Below, one piece after another: positions 55,939-64,000 of a DNA stretch of 64,000 bases (position 1 is the stretch's first letter; the number at the start of each line of letters is the position of its first letter). The notes below the pieces were generated by a model. That model did no database searches. It was not told where the DNA came from and worked only from the letters and a program-made list of their open reading frames with translations. The stretch is from contig JACZKP010000040.1 of assembly GCA_014860005.1 (NCBI GenBank), positions 11,176 through 75,175 on the forward strand. The letters are read 5' to 3'. The stretch is from Verrucomicrobiota bacterium (GTDB lineage: Bacteria; Verrucomicrobiota; Verrucomicrobiae; Limisphaerales; UBA11358). The position numbers and the translations under genes were made by a program.

Positions 55939-56602
55939 TTTGGCTGTGTGGGTCCAATCCAACAACTTGTCCACCGGGATGAACAAGGATTTTTTTCAAC
56001 CAAGTCAGCGAAGAGCAGCAGGCGCGACAGGTGGCGGCGGTGCTGCCCGCACCCGAGACGCTGGAGAAAATCCAGCGCAATGGCTGTAACATCACCTCAC
56101 CCAGCAACTCTTCGACGAGCAACGCCAAGACCGTAAAAACTGTCTCGAACTGCTCACAGCTTTGGACGCCGGCTTAGGTTGACGCGTATGTGCCATACCG
56201 GGCCTGCGTCCCGGTAGGCCGGGTTCCCCAACGCGGCGTTCTGAGCGTGAACCCTGCGGCCGGGGCCTGTTACGCTTGGTGTTTGTGGCCGCAATGTGGG
56301 CGGTGCCCTGCCCGGAGGGATTCAGAGACACCAACTTGCCGTGCGTGCGTGTGCGTGGTGGTAAAGTCTGCGGCCTGACCCACAAGCCCGCGTCCGAGAC
56401 TCCTGGATGAAAATCCGTGATTCACGCGCGACTCCAATCTCCGACTGGAAGGCGTCACCAGAAAAGCTCAAGCGGACACTTCAACCGACTTCGCCTCCAT
56501 TGGCGCGATTCTCCCCTGTGTTCAGCATGTCCAAACATTCATTTACAATCATCGGTTCGAAATTGTCCTCCAGCAATCAACCGCTCGGCGCAGATTTCCC
56601 CG
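55939..56602. other. Gene-poor region with a possible coding remnant
   Basis: A plus-strand stretch at about 56010-56180 reads like protein in broken frames (EEQQARQVAAVLPAPETLEK, then in another frame LTQQLFDEQRQDRKNCLELL). It looks like a decayed gene end that I cannot name. An inverted repeat TACCGGG-CCTGCGT-CCCGGTA lies at 56196-56216. The rest up to 56602 shows nothing recognisable. Confidence 0.4.
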
Positions 56603-58084
56603 CTACTTGACCGGTGCAAAGTGAAATAATTGCGCCCCGTGCGCCGGACAATCAAGGTAAAGCCCCTGCCCTTCCAGATCGTTGCCAAAGCGTTCGTAAC
56701 TCTCTGTTCCAAGGAGATCACGCAACGACCAATTGTGCGTGGAGAGATTGGGCACTTTGAGCGAGACGTAGCACTGGCTGCGGTGCGGGGCGAGGTTGAC
56801 CACCACCAGATCGAATTCCACCGGGTGCGCCGACCACTGCACCACCACGAAATTCTGGGCGGTGCCATTCCCCGGCCAGGCCTCGCGCGGCGTGAGCACC
56901 TCGCCCTGCCCGCGGCCAACTGCTGACCGGGTCAGGGCGTGCAGCATCGAACGGTACATTTGTTGCACGTCGGGTTGCGGCGCTTCTGCGGGGAGCCGGC
57001 CCAGTTGCACCGGCGACTTGATGCGCGCGCCGCTGAGTTGCCCTTCGTACAGAAAGCGCATTCCTGGCAGGCCCAGCGTGACCAGCGCCGCCGCCCGATG
57101 TTCCGCCAACGCGAGCACGCCGCCGACCCGCCGCTCGTCATGGTTTTCCAGGAAGTGCGCGCAGGCCGCCACAAAGCTTTGGGTGGCGCCCAGCAAATGC
57201 TTTTGCACGCCCGCAGGATTGCGCCAGATCAGGTCGTCATAAAGCTGCTTGTCGTAGGTGTAATCAAAGCCCAGGGATTGCATGCAACCTTCCAATCCCC
57301 AATAGACTTCGGCCAGAAAAAGAAAATCAGGCCGCACCTGGCGCACGGCGGGAATCGCCTCTTCCCAAAACTCCGTCGCGGGTCTTTCGCCGGGGCAGGG
57401 AAAGCCGGCCCAGGTCCGCGCGAACACGTCATTGAGCAGCAGCATCGCCATGTCGCAGCGCACGCCGTCGCACCGCTCGGCCACGGACAACAACAGTTCC
57501 TGCATCCGGGCGCGGGTGACAGGGCTGCGGTATTCCAGTTGAGCGACATCCGACCAGGGTGGGAAATAGGGGTCCTTGGCCAGCGCAATCCAGCGCTCGC
57601 CCTCGGGCGTTGATTGCGCAAACGTGCCTTCAACTTGCTCCGCACTTTGCACGAACAACTCCGGATGTTTGCTCAACCAGCGATGGTCTATGCCCAGATG
57701 ATTGGGGACGAAATCCAGGATCAACTTCAAGCCGGCACGGTGCAGCCGGGTCCGGAATTCCCGCAGCCCCGCTTCGCCTCCCAACGTCCGCGGCACTTCG
57801 TAGTCCGCGATGGAATAAGGTGAGCCAGCCACGTCCTCGTCCTGCCAGCCCGGCAACAATTCGTCGTAAGCGCGCCGCAGATTCGGTTCGTTTACTGCCA
57901 TCTCCCGGGCGCGCGGTCCCGTCGTCCATACGCCCATGAGCCAGAGGTGCGTAAAACCGAGCTTTTTCCATTCGGCAAATTCCTCCTCGGGCACCGTCGC
58001 CAGCGTAATGGGCCGGCCCAGGCGATCGGATAAATCACGCAACCAGCAGCGCGTGTTGATTTCGTACAACAAGGGTTGAAACAT
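56603..58084 (-). CDS. GH13 alpha-amylase/trehalose-synthase family protein
   Basis: From the ATG at 58084 the protein has 493 residues. All four GH13 regions are present: LILDFVPNHLG (I), CDGVRCDMAML with the nucleophile Asp (II), FLFLAEVYWGLEG with the acid/base Glu (III), and FLENHDERR with the stabilising Asp (IV). The N-terminal FQPLLYEINTRCWLRDLSD is typical of intracellular GH13 members acting on alpha-glucans or maltose. No signal peptide is seen. An ATG at 58114 would add 10 residues. Confidence 0.88.
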   Translation of the reverse strand: MFQPLLYEINTRCWLRDLSDRLGRPITLATVPEEEFAEWKKLGFTHLWLMGVWTTGPRAREMAVNEPNLRRAYDELLPGWQDEDVAGSPYSIADYEVPRTLGGEAGLREFRTRLHRAGLKLILDFVPNHLGIDHRWLSKHPELFVQSAEQVEGTFAQSTPEGERWIALAKDPYFPPWSDVAQLEYRSPVTRARMQELLLSVAERCDGVRCDMAMLLLNDVFARTWAGFPCPGERPATEFWEEAIPAVRQVRPDFLFLAEVYWGLEGCMQSLGFDYTYDKQLYDDLIWRNPAGVQKHLLGATQSFVAACAHFLENHDERRVGGVLALAEHRAAALVTLGLPGMRFLYEGQLSGARIKSPVQLGRLPAEAPQPDVQQMYRSMLHALTRSAVGRGQGEVLTPREAWPGNGTAQNFVVVQWSAHPVEFDLVVVNLAPHRSQCYVSLKVPNLSTHNWSLRDLLGTESYERFGNDLEGQGLYLDCPAHGAQLFHFAPVK

Positions 58085-58157
58085 TGGGATTGGGAAAATA
58101 ATTGATGCGGACACCGCGGGGCCGCCCTGGCCCGCACACTCCGCAGCTCGTGGTGAA

Positions 58158-58550
58158 CTACGAGTTCAACACCTTCAACGCTTTCTTCGCATCGTGAACG
58201 CGCAAAATGAGCAAGCCCTTCTTCGCGTCCGGCAACGTCGCGCAGTAGGCGTATTCAATGTTGATCTTCGCCGCAGCCAGTTTGTGCGCGATCCGGGCCA
58301 GCGAACCGGTTCGGTTGTCGCCTTCGATCATCAGCACGTCGTCCTCGACCACCAGCGTCCCGTGTTCCTCGAAGACATGGAGCGCCTTGCGATGATCACT
58401 CACCACCAGCCGCATGACGGTGTGGTCCACGGTATCGCTGGTGGCAATGGCGTAGATGTTGATCTTGTGCTCGGCGAGCGCGTCACACACGCGCGCCATG
58501 GTGCCGGCCCGATTCTCCAGAAAGATCGCAAGCTGTTTGGTAATGTACAT
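58158..58550 (-). CDS. Two-ACT-domain protein
   Basis: The 130-residue protein contains two ACT domains (KQLAIFLENRAGTMARVCDA at residues 5-24 and MIEGDNRTGSLARIAHKLAA at about 74-93). Stand-alone ACT proteins bind amino acids and regulate metabolism. It lies 73 nt upstream of the GH13 gene on the same strand and could share its transcript. The ligand is unknown. Confidence 0.87.
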   Translation of the reverse strand: MYITKQLAIFLENRAGTMARVCDALAEHKINIYAIATSDTVDHTVMRLVVSDHRKALHVFEEHGTLVVEDDVLMIEGDNRTGSLARIAHKLAAAKINIEYAYCATLPDAKKGLLILRVHDAKKALKVLNS

Positions 58551-58727
58551 GGTTTGATTGCGTTGGTGGTTGGGGTGCCGTTCAACTCACTCGCGCCACC
58601 GATCCTAACACGCTCCGGCCCGCCACCGCAAAACTGAAATCATGGGCCCAAACCAGCAGACAATCTGCCCGCACTTCCCCGCAACCCTCAGTTGCCCAAT
58701 CGCCCTGCCTTCGGTTACTTTGTCGTC

Positions 58728-59039
58728 ATGGCGCTCAACGCAAAATCCCGACGCCGGCTTTTTGGCGCGCTCTGCCTGCTGGCGGCCATCGTCATGCTCG
58801 TGGCCGAATCCACCTTGCTCAAGGACCGGCTCAGCGGCATGGCGTTACTCGTTTACTGGATGGGCTGCTTCCTCCTCACGCTGCTGGCTATTTCCGCCGC
58901 CTTCCTGGATGTCCTCGTTTTGCGGCATGAAGTTCGCGAACAACAGCGCGCCCTGTTCGAAAGCACGCTCCGGAGAATTGAGGAAGAGAAAGCACGCCGG
59001 AAACCTGACAATCAAGACGGCCAGCAACCTTCACACTGA
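58728..59039 (+). CDS. Small two-helix membrane protein of unknown function
   Basis: The ATG at 58728 gives 103 residues. Two membrane segments are visible (LFGALCLLAAIVMLVAE at about 10-26 and LLVYWMGCFLLTLLAISAAF at about 38-57), followed by a charged helical tail (LRHEVREQQRALFESTLRRI). No family is recognised. It may be monocistronic. Confidence 0.65.
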   Translation: MALNAKSRRRLFGALCLLAAIVMLVAESTLLKDRLSGMALLVYWMGCFLLTLLAISAAFLDVLVLRHEVREQQRALFESTLRRIEEEKARRKPDNQDGQQPSH

Positions 59040-59383
59040 AACACTCAGCGAGTTCGCTGTGGGAATCTCGCAAAAGCCATGGCGTCAACGGAAAGTGCGC
59101 TAAGCCTCGCGAGCACACTGCTATCAAAACCGGCAGGCGTTCGCACACTGTCCCCGCCGCGCGGCTGTGCCGCTGATCAGTCACAGCCAGCCAGCAATCA
59201 GGGCCCACGACTCATGGCTGGAAGGGCGGATTGTTCACCGTGCTGCGGCTTGGCTCCGCACCCAGCCGCGTTCCAACGAGAAGTAGTTCCTGGGCAGTTT
59301 CCGAATTTGCCCAACCGGAAGCGGGAACGCATTAAGGATTGAGTCAGGTTTCAGATTTTGCTTTGCTCACCAAGGCAGCCGTT
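59040..59383. other. Gene-free stretch before the SirB1-like gene
   Basis: These 344 nt contain only short, unsupported frames. TTG at 59339 is an alternative start for the next gene, which would add 15 residues. No repeat or promoter was identified with confidence. Confidence 0.4.
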
Positions 59384-60256
59384 ATGCAACCTGCAACCAC
59401 CAACACCGCCAACCCGGAATTGGGCGCCAGCCAGCGAGCCGCGCTGATCAATTTGCTGGGCGATGAAGATCCGTCCGTTTACGACGCGGTGCGCGACCGG
59501 ATTCTCACTGCCGGCGAATCGTCGCGCGAATGGTTGCGACCCTGCACCTTGAGCAGCGATCCGTTGCGACGGCGGCGGGCCTCGGAAATCATCCGGCATT
59601 TCGACCGCCAGTTGGCCGACAATCGTTTTGTGGAATTCTGCCTCAAGCACGGCGAAGATCTCGATCTGGAAAGCGGCGTTTGGCTGATGGCGCAAACTCA
59701 ATACCCGGAAATCAACGTGGAAGCGTATGCGGCGTTGCTGGACAGTTTCGCCGGCGAATTGCGCCAGCGCCTTCGCCCCTATCACCGCGCCCATCCCCTG
59801 CTCACGCATTTCAATGACTACCTGTTTGGCCAGCTTGGCTTCGCCGGCAACGAGGAAGACTATTACGACCCGGACAACAGTTACTTGAACTGCGTGCTGG
59901 ACCGGCGCACCGGCAACCCGATCAACCTGTGCCTCGTTTACCTGCTGCTCGCGCGGCGGCTGCGCCTGCCGATCAGCGGCATTGGGCTGCCCGGCCATTT
60001 TCTCTGCCGCTACCAGTCCGCCTCCGAGGAGCTTTTCATTGACGCCTTCAATCGCGGGAAATTGATGACCAAGGCGGACTGCGTTCACTACCTGGTCCGC
60101 GGTAATTACGATTTGCGCGAGGAATATCTCTCGCCGGTCAGGCCGCGACGCATCCTCTCCCGCATCTGCGGCAACCTGCATCATATTTACGTCCGCCTGG
60201 GACACGCCGAGGACGTCACTCGTTTCCAACGCTATCTCGTGGCACTGGCGCGTTGA
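59384..60256 (+). CDS. SirB1-type transglutaminase-like protein
   Basis: From the ATG at 59384 the protein has 290 residues. The N-terminal half is alpha-helical (about 15-140). The C-terminal transglutaminase-like domain shows NPINLCLVYLLLARRLRLPI and SGIGLPGHFLCRYQSAS, followed by LFIDAFNRGKLMTKADCVHY, typical of SirB1 proteins. The family's role is unclear; members lie near peptide-release or TPR genes in some genomes. Confidence 0.84.
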   Translation: MQPATTNTANPELGASQRAALINLLGDEDPSVYDAVRDRILTAGESSREWLRPCTLSSDPLRRRRASEIIRHFDRQLADNRFVEFCLKHGEDLDLESGVWLMAQTQYPEINVEAYAALLDSFAGELRQRLRPYHRAHPLLTHFNDYLFGQLGFAGNEEDYYDPDNSYLNCVLDRRTGNPINLCLVYLLLARRLRLPISGIGLPGHFLCRYQSASEELFIDAFNRGKLMTKADCVHYLVRGNYDLREEYLSPVRPRRILSRICGNLHHIYVRLGHAEDVTRFQRYLVALAR

Positions 60257-60286
60257 CCAGTCGCAAATCCTGAATCGTAAATCTCC

Positions 60287-61423
60287 CTAATCCGGCAACG
60301 CCCGCCATTGCCGTCGCGCAATGTACGGATCAATGCGCGCGAGCAGAAAATACGCCCACCGGCTCTTCAACCGCGCCCACATCGTCCGGGAACGCCGCCA
60401 CTCCGCCGCATCAATTCGCCGGCAATGCTGAAGCGCCTCGGCAAAAACCGCGCGCGCCTCGGCGGCCATGACTGGATTCTCAAAGCGGACCATTAACTCG
60501 TAATTGATGCTCAGGCTGCGCGGATCCAGATTCGCCGAGCCGACATACACCGCGTTGTCCACGATGAACAACTTGCCATGCAGAATCTGCGGTTCGTATT
60601 CATGAATTCCGACTCCGGCTTTGAGCAGCCGCCGGTAGAGACTCAGCCCAGCCAGGTGTGAGACCGCCACATCCGACTTGCCGGCGAGCAGCAATTGCAC
60701 GGATCGGCCGCGCCGAGCTGCGCGGATGATTGCCCGCCGCAACCGCAAGGTCGGCAGGAAGTAAGCAGCCATGATCTGCACGTTCCGTCCGCTGGCCAGG
60801 TCCTTCTGCAAGGCACGGCGGATGGGACTCCAACCGCGCCCCGGACCGCTTAACAACAGTTGCACCGCCGGCAAGGCAACCGTTCGTTTCAACCCAGGCC
60901 GCCGCAACCGCACGAATCGCTTGTGCTGAAAACTCGCCAGCGCGAACATCTCGTCGAACGAGGCTGCGAGTTCCGCGACCAACGAGCCTTCAAGCCGCAA
61001 GCCCAAGTCCCGCCAGCCGCGCGTGACCCCATCGCCCTCGCACTCCGGCGCGATGTTGAATCCGCCGATGAACGCGACGCGATCATCGCATACCAGCAGC
61101 TTGCGATGGTTGCGGATGCCCATTCGGTTCAATGACACCGGATTGAAGAAGCGCGCCTCGCCGCCGGCGGCCCGTAACGGCGCCCAGAAACTGTCGGGCA
61201 GGGTGAGTGACCCAAGCGCGTCCACCAGCACCCGCACGCGGACCCCCCGTTGTTGCGCACGCTCCAGCGAGTCGCGAAAGCGTACACCGATAAGCCCGCC
61301 GGTGTAGATGTAGGATTCAAGGCAGATGGATTCGCGCGCCGCGTCCATCGCGGCCAGCATGGCGGGAAACACCTCGTCGCCGGTTCGCAACCAGGTCCAG
61401 GCTTTGCCCTGTGGCGAGGACAT
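60287..61423 (-). CDS. Phospholipase D-type cardiolipin synthase
   Basis: From the ATG at 61423 the protein has 378 residues with two HKD motifs: NHRKLLVCDDRVAFIGGFNI and LHGKLFIVDNAVYVGSANLD. Between them lie LESYIYTGGLIGVRFRDSLE and MAAYFLPTLRLRRAIIRAAR, as in the ClsB/ClsC-type enzymes that lack N-terminal membrane helices. It would join phosphatidylglycerol units into cardiolipin. An ATG at 61459 would add a short hydrophobic leader. Confidence 0.86.
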   Translation of the reverse strand: MSSPQGKAWTWLRTGDEVFPAMLAAMDAARESICLESYIYTGGLIGVRFRDSLERAQQRGVRVRVLVDALGSLTLPDSFWAPLRAAGGEARFFNPVSLNRMGIRNHRKLLVCDDRVAFIGGFNIAPECEGDGVTRGWRDLGLRLEGSLVAELAASFDEMFALASFQHKRFVRLRRPGLKRTVALPAVQLLLSGPGRGWSPIRRALQKDLASGRNVQIMAAYFLPTLRLRRAIIRAARRGRSVQLLLAGKSDVAVSHLAGLSLYRRLLKAGVGIHEYEPQILHGKLFIVDNAVYVGSANLDPRSLSINYELMVRFENPVMAAEARAVFAEALQHCRRIDAAEWRRSRTMWARLKSRWAYFLLARIDPYIARRQWRALPD

Positions 61424-61755
61424 TGGCGCAAGGCTATGCCACCAGAGTGTAATTGGCAAACGCCCAAAGCGCGGTGGTGCGGGCTGGGTTCAAATGGAAT
61501 CGCTGTAGCTTCCAAACAGCGTCGTCTCCATCAGACTAATTGCTTGCCAGCTTGACGAAAGATGCGTCCGCTTCGCGCTCCGAAGTTATTGGATCCTAAA
61601 TGATTGATGCGGCATAAATGCCGCGATCCAATGATCGGGCTTCCAGGTTGAGGGCGAACGAGCCGCAAGATAGCGGACGGAATGTTCGGTTTAGCCACCG
61701 GCATGTTGAATTCCGCGCTTTCCCCGGCGGTCGAATCCCGCTAAAAGAACCCGCC
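61424..61755. other. Spacer with a nested hairpin
   Basis: No gene is seen in these 332 nt. A two-part palindrome lies at 61588-61632: outer arms ATTGGATC/GATCCAAT and inner GCGGCA-TAAA-TGCCGC. It lies between the divergent synthase and ThuA genes and has no T-run, so it is repeat-like rather than a clear terminator. Confidence 0.5.
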
Positions 61756-62592
61756 ATGAAAGCTATTCGCCTGTTTGCCGCCGGATTACTCGCCACCGCA
61801 TTCGTTCTGAACACTCATGCGCAGGAAGCCAAACCTCTTCGCGCCCTGTTGATCACCGGCGGTTGCTGTCACGATTACGCGAACCAGAAGGACATTTTAA
61901 AGAAAGGCATCGAAGCCCGCGCCAACGTCGTCGTGGACCAGCTTCATACGGCGGATTCCTCGACGAAACCGCCGCTGGCGATTTTGGGCAACCCCGATTA
62001 CGCGAAAGGCTACGACGTCGTCATCCACGACGAATGTGCCGCCGACCTCAGCGATCCCTCCGTTATCAAAGGCGTGCTGGCGCCGCATCGTGCGGGCGTT
62101 CCCGGCGTGAACCTGCATTGCGCCATGCACTCCTATCGCGTCGGCAATCCGGGCGAGCGCGCGGAGGCCGGGTCGGAACGCGCCGCGTGGTTCGATTACC
62201 TCGGCCTGCAATCCAGCAGCCACGGCCCGCAACAACCCATTGCCATTCGCTTCACGGACAAGAACCATCCCATCACGCAGGGTTTCGCCGACTGGACCAC
62301 CATCAACGAAGAACTTTACAACAACATCCAGGTGCTCCCGACCGCCACGCCGCTGGCCAGCGGCAAACAAACCGTCAAACGCCGCGACGGCACGACCCGG
62401 GAGAATGAAACTGTCGTCGCATGGGTAAATGATTTTGAAGGCACACGCGTGTTCAGCACCACCATCGGCCACAACAACGCCACCGTGGAAGACGCCCGTT
62501 ACCTCGACCTCGTCACGCGCGGCCTGCTCTGGGCCTGCGGCAAACTGGATGAGAAAGGAAATATCAAACCAGGTTACGGGCAGAAGAATTAG
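61756..62592 (+). CDS. Secreted ThuA-like protein
   Basis: The ATG at 61756 gives 278 residues with a signal peptide (RLFAAGLLATAFVLNTHAQ). The ThuA/class I amidotransferase-like fold shows ALLITGGCCHDYANQKDIL, GYDVVIHDECAADLSDP, GVPGVNLHCAMHSYRVG and a late VFSTTIGHNNATVEDARYLD. Family members are linked to trehalose or other sugar use and are common secreted proteins in this phylum. The catalytic role is unknown. Confidence 0.86.
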   Translation: MKAIRLFAAGLLATAFVLNTHAQEAKPLRALLITGGCCHDYANQKDILKKGIEARANVVVDQLHTADSSTKPPLAILGNPDYAKGYDVVIHDECAADLSDPSVIKGVLAPHRAGVPGVNLHCAMHSYRVGNPGERAEAGSERAAWFDYLGLQSSSHGPQQPIAIRFTDKNHPITQGFADWTTINEELYNNIQVLPTATPLASGKQTVKRRDGTTRENETVVAWVNDFEGTRVFSTTIGHNNATVEDARYLDLVTRGLLWACGKLDEKGNIKPGYGQKN

Positions 62593-62626
62593 TCTTGCGA
62601 GATGCCAACCTCATTTTCTGAATCTG

Positions 62627-63766
62627 TCACTTTTCATCCGCGTTGTCCTCGCGCGCGGGAGAGTGCGCCAGAAGAACCTGCATCGTCTCGCGCACGCCCC
62701 GGAGTTTCCATTGCCCATCCACCTTGTGAAACGTCGCGGTATGAATGAGCAAGTCCCTACCAGAAATAAATTCGCAATCCACCAGCGCCTTGTCTCGGTT
62801 CTCGTTGAACCGAGGCTCCTTGTTGCCTTCCCAGTTCCCGATCTTGATTGCCTGCGCTACCCTCTTCCCTGCGGCAACAAGGTCTTTGTCCGCTAACGCA
62901 GGCGGCTTGGATTCGATGTATTGCATCGCGTACTTTACGTAATCCGCGCGATAACTGTTCAGCTTCTCCACTTCCTGTAGGATTTCCCGGCTTCTTGACG
63001 AGGCAATCAACTTGAGGGAGTTGATCCCGCCCGCATCCACCCACAGGTCTTCGTACTCGTTGATCGCGCAATTCCGTAAGAAGGCCCATTCCTTCTCGGT
63101 TGCAGGCTCGAGCAAAGCGCACGCGACACTATACGCCCAGCGATCCTCGAATAATTCTCGCTTGGGCGGCGGCGCATGAGCAACCACCAGCCGCACGTCC
63201 TCTGGAACGCCAATGAAGGCAAGAAGCAGGCCGGCTGCGGTTCCAACTTTTGTATCTGGAAGCAACGCCCGCAACGCAGGACGAAACCTGTGCTCCTGAA
63301 CAAATACCAATTCGTCCATCCTATCGCCCGAACGGTCGAAGTCACCCGCCAACAATTCCCGGAGTTCAGCGATTTGCACCGCGCCACCAAGGGTCGCGAT
63401 GCGGTGCAAGTCGGCAGCGCGAAACTCGCGCTTCAACACGAACTCAGGTTGTAATCCCGTCGTGCTGTAACCACTGTAACCATCCTTGGAAACCTCAACC
63501 CAGATGTCTTCGTCCGGCGGAATGGTAGTTTCGTCGTATGTTCCCTTGACGATGCCGTTGCTATCCGCAGTCAGTTTGACCAAGCCAACTTCACGAACAT
63601 CGTCTTTAGAAACAGATTCCAACCAGTGAATGTTTACAATTGCGTTGGTCACCGGACGCCCGAGACGGTCAATCACCTTGACTGCTACTTCAGCAGCGGA
63701 TGTGGTCCCCGGCTGTGTGAAGAGCAAGGCGAACGCGCAAATAGAATTGAAGTTGAATCGCATCAT
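62627..63766 (-). CDS. Secreted protein with carboxypeptidase-like regulatory domain
   Basis: The 379-residue protein has a signal peptide (NSICAFALLFTQPGTTSA). An N-terminal beta domain follows (VAVKVIDRLGRPVTNAIVNI, then WVEVSKDGYSGYSTTG). The larger remainder is helical (GVPEDVRLVVAHAPPPKREL, DYVKYAMQYIESKP) and ends in a SnoaL/DUF-like beta part (ISGRDLLIHTATFHKVDGQW). No family name is secure for the main part. Confidence 0.72.
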   Translation of the reverse strand: MMRFNFNSICAFALLFTQPGTTSAAEVAVKVIDRLGRPVTNAIVNIHWLESVSKDDVREVGLVKLTADSNGIVKGTYDETTIPPDEDIWVEVSKDGYSGYSTTGLQPEFVLKREFRAADLHRIATLGGAVQIAELRELLAGDFDRSGDRMDELVFVQEHRFRPALRALLPDTKVGTAAGLLLAFIGVPEDVRLVVAHAPPPKRELFEDRWAYSVACALLEPATEKEWAFLRNCAINEYEDLWVDAGGINSLKLIASSRSREILQEVEKLNSYRADYVKYAMQYIESKPPALADKDLVAAGKRVAQAIKIGNWEGNKEPRFNENRDKALVDCEFISGRDLLIHTATFHKVDGQWKLRGVRETMQVLLAHSPAREDNADEK

Positions 63767-63841
63767 TTTCCTTTCGACAAACGTTCCGAACTCACAAATG
63801 CTCGTCCCTGTGAGGGTGGAAATCGCAAAATGGAATTGGCA

Positions 63842-64000
63842 TCACTCATCATGCTTGGTCTTCGCCGCCTTCTGATCAAGCCTGTCAATCAACTCGGCCA
63901 AGCCAGTTTGGTTGGTGATGCCGGCTGCCGACGACTTTTGTGCATAGGCCAGCGCCTCCGTCACATGTTGCGCACTCAGTTGCGTTTCTCCGGTTTCAGC
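63842..64000 (-). CDS. C-terminal fragment of an unidentified protein (runs off window)
   Basis: A frame entering from the right edge encodes 52 residues (ETGETQLSAQHVTEALAYAQ, GLAELIDRLDQKAAKTKHDE) and stops at 63842. It is charged and helical. It ends 75 nt before the secreted protein on the same strand, so the two may be co-transcribed. No family can be assigned from this part. Confidence 0.55.
   Translation of the reverse strand, partial: AETGETQLSAQHVTEALAYAQKSSAAGITNQTGLAELIDRLDQKAAKTKHDE

Noticed and set aside
61700..61755. tRNA-like T-arm (GGTCGAATCCCGC)
   Set aside because: No matching acceptor stem, D-arm or anticodon arm can be folded around it.
1..64000. CRISPR arrays, integrase or prophage modules
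   Set aside because: No regularly spaced repeats, no integrase and no phage structural genes were seen; the S74 domain protein has a signal peptide and surface-protein architecture rather than a phage context.

Overview
The window is high-GC, gene-dense bacterial DNA with short intergenic gaps and many 4-nt start/stop overlaps. The gene repertoire suggests a Verrucomicrobiota genome of the Pedosphaera/Limisphaerales type: a TonB2-like energy-transduction operon, paired coiled-coil proteins, S74-type surface proteins, minor-pilin clusters, many secreted glycosidases and esterases, and abundant short palindromic repeats. This placement is inferred from gene content; there is no rRNA or other marker gene in the window.

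Layout. Positions 1-6950 (minus strand) hold the start of a TonB-dependent receptor, preceded by an operon of DUF3450, TtpC-like ExbB, ExbB, ExbD, TonB and TPR proteins. A Pho-box-like site lies 46 nt upstream of that operon. Positions 7065-8827 carry a truncated PadR regulator, DoxX and the chromate transporter ChrA. 8899-9405 is a stand-alone transposase-type DUF772 domain. 9689-15273 is a Pho-box-led operon, phoU-pstS-pstC-pstA-pstB-pstB. PhoU carries a C-terminal low-molecular-weight phosphatase-like domain without its catalytic residues, and the two PstB ATPases have complementary motif losses. An FMN reductase and a CBS/DRTGG-containing family II pyrophosphatase follow.

17950-23538 is a decay zone: an hsdM remnant, a 5'-truncated DUF4202 gene, and two adjacent surface-protein genes that each contain one in-frame stop. 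23988-33747 is a ten-gene minus-strand block for sugar, nucleoside and C1 metabolism: ribose-type binding protein and permease, exported nucleoside hydrolase, ribokinase, SDR, ROK kinase, Gfo/Idh oxidoreductase, SIS protein, MetE-like protein and MBL hydrolase. The transport ATPase is missing. Then come an acetylxylan esterase, a WYL regulator, a lipoprotein, Rho and CysK.

39699-46194 holds two successive sets of two prepilin-like proteins plus one PilX-like protein. Upstream on the same strand is about 1.1 kb without genes, rich in GNRA-type hairpins (46400-47540), which I propose as a large structured RNA. The rest contains a very small basic protein, a SecD-P1-like lipoprotein, an M23 peptidase, two large secreted carbohydrate-active proteins, two damaged coiled-coil protein genes, a GH13 enzyme, an ACT protein, a SirB1-like protein, a phospholipase D-type synthase, a ThuA protein and a secreted unknown.

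The best candidates for new biology are the asymmetric PstB pair, the PhoU-pseudophosphatase fusion, the probable Pho control of a TonB2 system, and the unexplained structured region upstream of the minor pilins.
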